Assembly (NCBI GenBank): GCA_017449135.1
Contig: JAFSKE010000020.1
Span: forward strand, 1-48,157
Length of the DNA stretch: 48,157 nt
Origin: Synergistaceae bacterium
GTDB lineage: Bacteria; Synergistota; Synergistia; Synergistales; Aminobacteriaceae
Reading direction: 5' to 3'
This document shows, one piece after another, positions 43,388 through 48,157 of this stretch. A program made the translations under genes and the position numbers. Numbering within the stretch: the first letter of the stretch is position 1; every line of letters starts with the position of its first letter. The notes below the pieces were generated by a model. The model was not told where the DNA came from, searched no databases, and saw only the letters and a list, made by a program, of their open reading frames with translations.

Positions 43388-44563
43388 ATGTATAATAAAT
43401 GCAAAGACATTCAAAATGAACTTGTCGGAATGCGGAGAGATTTGCACAAAATTCCGGAATTGGGTTTGGAACTGCCGTTGACACAGAAATATGTAACTGA
43501 CAAATTAAAAGAATACGGCATTGAATACACTCTTAACGAAGGCGATTCGGGAATTATAGCTTACATCAACAAAGGCAAACCCGGAAAAGTTATAGCTTTA
43601 CGTGCTGATATGGACGCATTGCCCATAACAGAGGAAACAGGTGTAGATTACAGCTCTACTCATAACGGAAAAATGCACGCCTGCGGTCATGATGCTCATA
43701 CATCAATGTTACTCGGAGCGGGTAAAATTCTGAATGAGAATAAAGACAAGCTGAATGGTGAAGTCAGATTGATTTTCCAGACAGGCGAAGAGATTGCAAA
43801 AGGTGCGCCCGTCATGCTCAAAAATAATGCTGTTGAGGGTGTTGACGCAGTATTTGGAACTCATATCGGGACAATTCTTGACAGAACCATACCCGCAGGA
43901 ACGTTTATTGTCTGTCCCGGGCCTGTAATGGCTTCTTTCGACCGTTTCGTAATCACAATCAAAGGCAAGGGCTGTCATGGATCAACGCCTGAAAAAGGAG
44001 TAGACCCTATTAATATAGCTTCACATGTTGTATTAGGGCTTGAGGGCATCATAGCGAGAGAATTTAACGCAAATGAACCTGTTGTTATCACGATCGGCAA
44101 AATTCAAGGCGGAGCTCAATATAACATCATTCCCGAAACTGTCTTGATTGAAGGTACAACAAGAGCATTCAACGAGGATAACCGTCAGAAAATGGCAAAA
44201 CGAATCGGCGAGGTTGCGTTGCATACTGCTGAAGCATTCGGAGGAACGGCTGATTTTGTTATGGACTGGGGCGCACCTCCTGTCGTGAATGATAAAGACA
44301 TGGCCGATTTTGCGGGAAAATGTGCAATAGAAGTTCTCGGCGAAAAAGATGTTATAACTCGTGTCAAAGCTCCTAACATGGGCGGAGAAGATTTTGCATT
44401 TTATCTCGGAAAAGTTCCAGGAGCGTTTATGTTCCTGAGTTCGGCAAATCCTGAAAAGAAAACAGACTATCCGCACCACTGCTCAGTCTTTAATATTGAT
44501 GAAGATGTTTTGTGGAAAGGTTCCGCAATTTTCGTAAAAATCGCATCAGAGTTTTTGAAGTAA
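43388..44563 (+). CDS. M20D-family amidohydrolase/peptidase
   Basis: The 391-residue enzyme is of the amidohydrolase group (hippurate hydrolase, N-acyl-amino-acid amidohydrolase, IAA-amino-acid hydrolase). It has RRDLHKIPELGLEL at the start, ALRADMDALPI, and the metal-binding motifs MHACGHDAHTSMLLGA and QTGEEIAKGAPVML. A dimerisation domain (IKGKGCHGSTPEKGVDPINIASHVVLGL) and the late NMGGEDFAFYL and PHHCSVFNIDE complete the site. A Cys and His pair and the Glu pair bind metal in this group. It is cytoplasmic, without signal peptide. The N-acyl or peptide substrate probably enters by the membrane pair encoded just upstream. Confidence 0.88.
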   Translation: MYNKCKDIQNELVGMRRDLHKIPELGLELPLTQKYVTDKLKEYGIEYTLNEGDSGIIAYINKGKPGKVIALRADMDALPITEETGVDYSSTHNGKMHACGHDAHTSMLLGAGKILNENKDKLNGEVRLIFQTGEEIAKGAPVMLKNNAVEGVDAVFGTHIGTILDRTIPAGTFIVCPGPVMASFDRFVITIKGKGCHGSTPEKGVDPINIASHVVLGLEGIIAREFNANEPVVITIGKIQGGAQYNIIPETVLIEGTTRAFNEDNRQKMAKRIGEVALHTAEAFGGTADFVMDWGAPPVVNDKDMADFAGKCAIEVLGEKDVITRVKAPNMGGEDFAFYLGKVPGAFMFLSSANPEKKTDYPHHCSVFNIDEDVLWKGSAIFVKIASEFLK

Positions 44564-44570
44564 AAATGAA

Positions 44571-44681
44571 GCTGTCCCTCCGTTTTTGTGAGACACCTCC
44601 CGCATACGAAGGCACACTAAACAACGAGTCTCCCCTTTATTTATAAGGGGAGATGTCAATTTTAATTGACAGAGAGGTTTA
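44571..44681. repeat. Hairpin-array repeat, copy 4
   Basis: Homologous along its length to copy 1. It carries CCCTCCG and GAGACACCTCCC at the left, CTCCCCTT/AAGGGGAG with a longer loop in the middle and GTCAATT-TT-AATTGAC at the right, then AGAGAGGTT. Base changes in the last stem are compensated on both arms relative to copies 1 and 2. It sits between the amidohydrolase gene and the next gene. Confidence 0.8.
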
Positions 44682-44742
44682 TAAAATTCTTCACAGTGTT
44701 ATAATTATCCGAAATTAATATTATTAAATAGAAGGGGAAGTT

Positions 44743-47700
44743 ATGTTAAAACGATTTTTTGTTTTTTTGATGATTTTTTCGTTAATCACAACGTATACTG
44801 CTGCTGCAAAAAACGTCTCGGACTTTAGCGAAAAACGCATAGCCGTAGTAACAGGTACTATTGCTGCTGACGCTGTACACGAAGTCATGCCGTCTGCTAA
44901 AATTTTGTATTTTGAAACTGTAGCTGACATGATAACTGCTGTCGATAAAGGAAAAGTTGATGCCGGTGCAGATGATGAAGAAATCCTAAATATAGCCGCA
45001 AAAGAAAATGATAAATTTACCATAGCAGATGGATACGTTAAAACATCTAATTCTGCCTTCATTTTTGCTAAAAATTCAAAGGGCGATAAACTTCGTGCCG
45101 AGTTCAACGAATATTTTAGTCAGATAAAATCAAACGGAATATTAAAGCAGATAAACGATATATGGTTCGGTGATGATGAAAATCTTAAAACGCTTCCCGA
45201 TTATTCTTCATATTCTGATATTAACGGAACTGTTAAAATAACTATGGCAAATGATGCTCCGCCTTTTGTTTATCTTAAAGACGGCAAAAACGTTGGTTAT
45301 GAAGTTGATATTATTTTGCGTTTCTGTAAGGAAAAAGGTTATAAACCCGTGTTCATTGTCGGAAATTTCAGCAGTGTAATTCCTTCTGTAGCAACGGGAA
45401 AATGTGATGTCGGAATAGGTGAAATCACAGTAACTGAAGAACGTTCACAGAGTGTTAATTTTAGTGAACCTACGTACAAAGGCGGTATAAGGCTTCTCGT
45501 TCTTAAAGATAAAAATCAGACAGGTGAAATAAAAACAAAAATATACACGAAACTTTCGGATCTTGCGGGTTGTAAAGTCGGAATTATTTTAGGTGCCAAT
45601 CATGATGAATTTGCTTCAAAAAAAATTCCAGATGTCAAAATTGAATATTTCAATGATCTTAGTGCCGTAACACTTGCCCTGAAAACCGGAAAAATTGATG
45701 CTTTCGCAAACACTCTTCCTACAGCAATATATATGACTCACGAACACAAAGACATTTCATATATTTCTGAACCTCTCGAAAACGCACTGACTTATTCAGC
45801 TTTTACTAACTCTGAAAAAGGCCGTAAAATTTGCAAAGAATACGCCGAATTTGTAAAATCTTTGTGGGATAACGGAACTATTAAAAGTCTTTCTGATAAA
45901 TGGATTTACAATGAAGATGAGTCGCTCCGTATCATGGAAGATTATTCCAAACTGCCTGCTCCTAATGGAGTTTTGAAAATGGCAATAGATACAGGAAGAA
46001 TGCCTTTTGCTTATGTTAAAGACAATAAAATTACTGGGTACGACATCGAACTTGCAACAATGTTCTGTAAGGCTCACGGTTACGGACTTGAAGTATATTC
46101 AATGAATTTCACGGGGATCTTGGGTTCGATAAAATCCGGAAAATGCGACTTAACCGGCAGTATTACACGAACTGAAGAGAGGGCAGAAACGATGTTATTC
46201 TCGTCAGTTCCAAATGCTGAAACACCGATAGTTTTGTTGATAATGGAATCAAAAACAGCGTCAGGACATTCAAAACTTTCTGATTTCAGCGATAAAAGAA
46301 TTGGCGTTCAGATTGGTACAACATGTGCAGAACTTATCCCTAAAAGATTTCCAGCGTCAAAAGTATTATTTTTCAATTCCATTACTGACTCATTAACAGC
46401 TCTAAAAGTAGGAAAAATTGATGCTATGTGCTGTGCCCTGCCGTCTGCTATTCATGTTGTGAATGAAGATTCAAATCTTGAAATTGTTGAACCTTATCTC
46501 CGGGAGGCATATTTATACTCGATATTTGTAAATTCAGACAAAGGGAAAAAACTTTGTGAAGAATATTCAGATTTTCTGAAAACATTATGGGATAACGGAA
46601 CTATTGACGAACTTGCAAATAAATGGCTCGGAGCTGACGAAAGTAAAAAAACTGTCGAAGATTATTCAAACCTTCCGGCAACAAACGGAACTCTGAAAAT
46701 GGCGGTTGATGCTTCAGTCGTTCCTTTTACTTATGTTAAAGATAATAAAATCGTCGGCCATGCTATTGATTTAGCAGTCAGATTTTGCAAGGCTAAAGGA
46801 TATGCACTTGAAATTTCTAATATGTCGCTCCCTGCCGTAATAGCGTCAGTAAAAACCGGGAAATGTGATTTTACTCAGGCAATGACGAAATCAAAGGAAC
46901 GAGGCGAGAATACTCTTTTTGCTACATCGCCAAGCATGAAATCAGGAAATGTCCTGTTGACCATGAAACAAAAACCTGCTCCAGAAGACTCGGAATTTTC
47001 ACAGCTTGAAGGAAAGCGAATAGGCGTTACAGTTGGAACTACTCACCCTCAAATTGCAGCTAAATATGTTCCTACGGCAGAGCTTGTATATTTTAACAGC
47101 ACGGCAGACACATTAAACGCACTGAAAGCAGGAAAAATTGATGCAGCCTGCACAGGTATTCCGCTTTTGAAAGAGATGATGGCTGTAGATGACAGCTTAA
47201 TGCCTTATGGCAGACAGCTCACTTTCACGGAGGGGGCACCTATATTTTCAAAAGATGACAAAGGCAAAAAGTTATGTGATCAATTCACCGAATTTGCAAA
47301 AGCCTGCTGGGATAACGGTACTATTACGGAATTAGATAATTATTGGCTGAATCAGGAAGAAAGCAAACGTTCAATGAAGGATTATTCAAAACTCCCTGCA
47401 CCTAACGGAATTTTGAAATTGGCCGTCAATGAAACTGCACCTCCCTTTGTTTATATGAAGAATAACAGAATTGTCGGATATGACATAGATTTTGTAGTCA
47501 GATTTTGCGAGGCTTACGGTTATGGACTTGAGATTGTGCCTATGGTTTTTTCCGGGATAATTCCTGCTGTTACGTCGGGAAAATTTGATTTTGCCATTGG
47601 AGCAATAACTATAACTGACGAAAGAAAAGAAAGCGTTTTATTTTCGTATCCTAACATGAAAACCGGAAATATTTTCGCAGTCAGAAAATCAGATGCAGCC

Positions 47701-48157
47701 TTTCAGAATCCTGATTCTGAATATCACCCAAGCATTAAAGATTTTGAAGGCAAAAAAATCGGCGTTCCAACAGGTACGGACAGTGTACATTCTATAGCGG
47801 AAAAAATCCCGAATGCCAATATTGTATATTTTAATGATGTCGGAGATATTCTGCTCGCTTTGAAATCCGGAAAAATTGATGCAACATGTTGTTCATATGT
47901 TATTGCCCAATTTATGATTAGAGCAAATGATGATATGACATATGTGCCTCAATCTATCTGGAAAACAAATCGTTCTGCAGTATTTCCAAAATCTGATAAA
48001 GGCCGTAAATTATGTGCTGAATACACCGAATTTATAAAAACTCTTGAAGATAACGGAACTCTTGATAAACTTGTTGAAGAATGGACAAATCTTGATAATG
48101 AAGCACAGCGTCAAATTGAGGATTATAAAAATCTTCCTGCGCCTAACGGAAAGCTAA
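44743..48157 (+). CDS. Very large exported protein of tandem solute-binding domains, 3' end outside window
   Basis: An open frame of 1138 codons runs off the window. It starts at ATG 44743 behind an AAGGGGA site, with a signal peptide (MLKRFFVFLMIFSLITTYTAAA). After half a domain (residues 27-150, the second lobe only) come four complete type-3 solute-binding domains starting near residues 163, 409, 649 and 888, and a sixth begins at the edge. Each repeat of about 240 residues opens with LPAPNG-x-LK-[M/L]-A, then PF-x-Y-[V/M]-K, GY-[D/E]-[I/V], a GK-[C/F]-D, ERxE-x-x-LF, and later GKKIGV-x-x-GT, ALK-x-GKID and W-x-NGT. The family binds amino acids or similar. Such arrays usually feed sensor domains such as kinases or cyclases, so a signalling part may lie outside the window. 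Confidence 0.82.
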   Translation, partial: MLKRFFVFLMIFSLITTYTAAAKNVSDFSEKRIAVVTGTIAADAVHEVMPSAKILYFETVADMITAVDKGKVDAGADDEEILNIAAKENDKFTIADGYVKTSNSAFIFAKNSKGDKLRAEFNEYFSQIKSNGILKQINDIWFGDDENLKTLPDYSSYSDINGTVKITMANDAPPFVYLKDGKNVGYEVDIILRFCKEKGYKPVFIVGNFSSVIPSVATGKCDVGIGEITVTEERSQSVNFSEPTYKGGIRLLVLKDKNQTGEIKTKIYTKLSDLAGCKVGIILGANHDEFASKKIPDVKIEYFNDLSAVTLALKTGKIDAFANTLPTAIYMTHEHKDISYISEPLENALTYSAFTNSEKGRKICKEYAEFVKSLWDNGTIKSLSDKWIYNEDESLRIMEDYSKLPAPNGVLKMAIDTGRMPFAYVKDNKITGYDIELATMFCKAHGYGLEVYSMNFTGILGSIKSGKCDLTGSITRTEERAETMLFSSVPNAETPIVLLIMESKTASGHSKLSDFSDKRIGVQIGTTCAELIPKRFPASKVLFFNSITDSLTALKVGKIDAMCCALPSAIHVVNEDSNLEIVEPYLREAYLYSIFVNSDKGKKLCEEYSDFLKTLWDNGTIDELANKWLGADESKKTVEDYSNLPATNGTLKMAVDASVVPFTYVKDNKIVGHAIDLAVRFCKAKGYALEISNMSLPAVIASVKTGKCDFTQAMTKSKERGENTLFATSPSMKSGNVLLTMKQKPAPEDSEFSQLEGKRIGVTVGTTHPQIAAKYVPTAELVYFNSTADTLNALKAGKIDAACTGIPLLKEMMAVDDSLMPYGRQLTFTEGAPIFSKDDKGKKLCDQFTEFAKACWDNGTITELDNYWLNQEESKRSMKDYSKLPAPNGILKLAVNETAPPFVYMKNNRIVGYDIDFVVRFCEAYGYGLEIVPMVFSGIIPAVTSGKFDFAIGAITITDERKESVLFSYPNMKTGNIFAVRKSDAAFQNPDSEYHPSIKDFEGKKIGVPTGTDSVHSIAEKIPNANIVYFNDVGDILLALKSGKIDATCCSYVIAQFMIRANDDMTYVPQSIWKTNRSAVFPKSDKGRKLCAEYTEFIKTLEDNGTLDKLVEEWTNLDNEAQRQIEDYKNLPAPNGKL

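Overview
The window is a low-GC stretch of bacterial chromosome from an anaerobic fermenter, most likely a member of the Synergistota. The clearest taxonomic pointer is the large surface protein at 9023-12682. It ends in a GGSGGGC motif, a hydrophobic helix and a short basic tail, which is the layout of the Synergist-CTERM sorting signal. An [FeFe] hydrogenase, 2-hydroxyacyl-CoA-dehydratase-type iron-sulfur proteins and selenium-linked genes fit a strict anaerobe. No rRNA, tRNA, CRISPR array or intact insertion sequence was found.

Layout. 1-861: a YafQ-type toxin-antitoxin pair followed by a duplicated antitoxin. 862-1497: no gene. 1498-3483: rhamnulose-1-phosphate aldolase, then a lactaldehyde reductase gene broken by a 5-base tandem duplication. 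3619-4713: a protein with three helix-turn-helix units. 4781-8355: an H2/NAD(P)-linked hydrogenase pair. 8381-8501: a hairpin-rich repeat. 8607-12682: a small ORF ending in a run of 12 C, then the surface beta-helix protein. 12821-16380: trehalose PTS permease and trehalose-6-phosphate hydrolase. 16442-23249 (minus): a ten-gene operon with an ArsS-type radical SAM protein, two selenium-associated glycosyltransferases, and YdjX/Y/Z-like and transglutaminase-like proteins. 23684-32609 (plus): an ABC importer, two double-cubane-type reductases, an activase, YedF, a DUF3343 protein, a TDT-family permease and a C_GCAxxG_C_C protein. 32651-33763 (minus): a cation exporter. 33859-41771 (minus): a monosaccharide ABC importer with sugar kinase, FucI-type isomerase and aldose epimerase. 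41961-44563 (plus): a two-part membrane system with an M20 amidohydrolase. 44743-end: a very large exported protein made of tandem solute-binding domains, cut by the window edge.

The most interesting part is 16442-32609. Two divergent operons, both rich in families known to track with selenium metabolism, leave one intergenic region. That region carries a plus-strand promoter and what looks like a structured leader RNA (13-bp closing stem plus two hairpins) at 23434-23515. I infer a dedicated import and reductive handling pathway for an unidentified, perhaps sulfur- or selenium-containing, compound. The substrate cannot be read from the sequence.

A second theme is a family of hairpin-array repeats at 8381, 29309, 32621 and 44571. 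One hairpin keeps its pairing while its bases change, and one copy lies in frame inside a coding region. All functional calls come from recognising motifs and family resemblance by eye; no database search was run.
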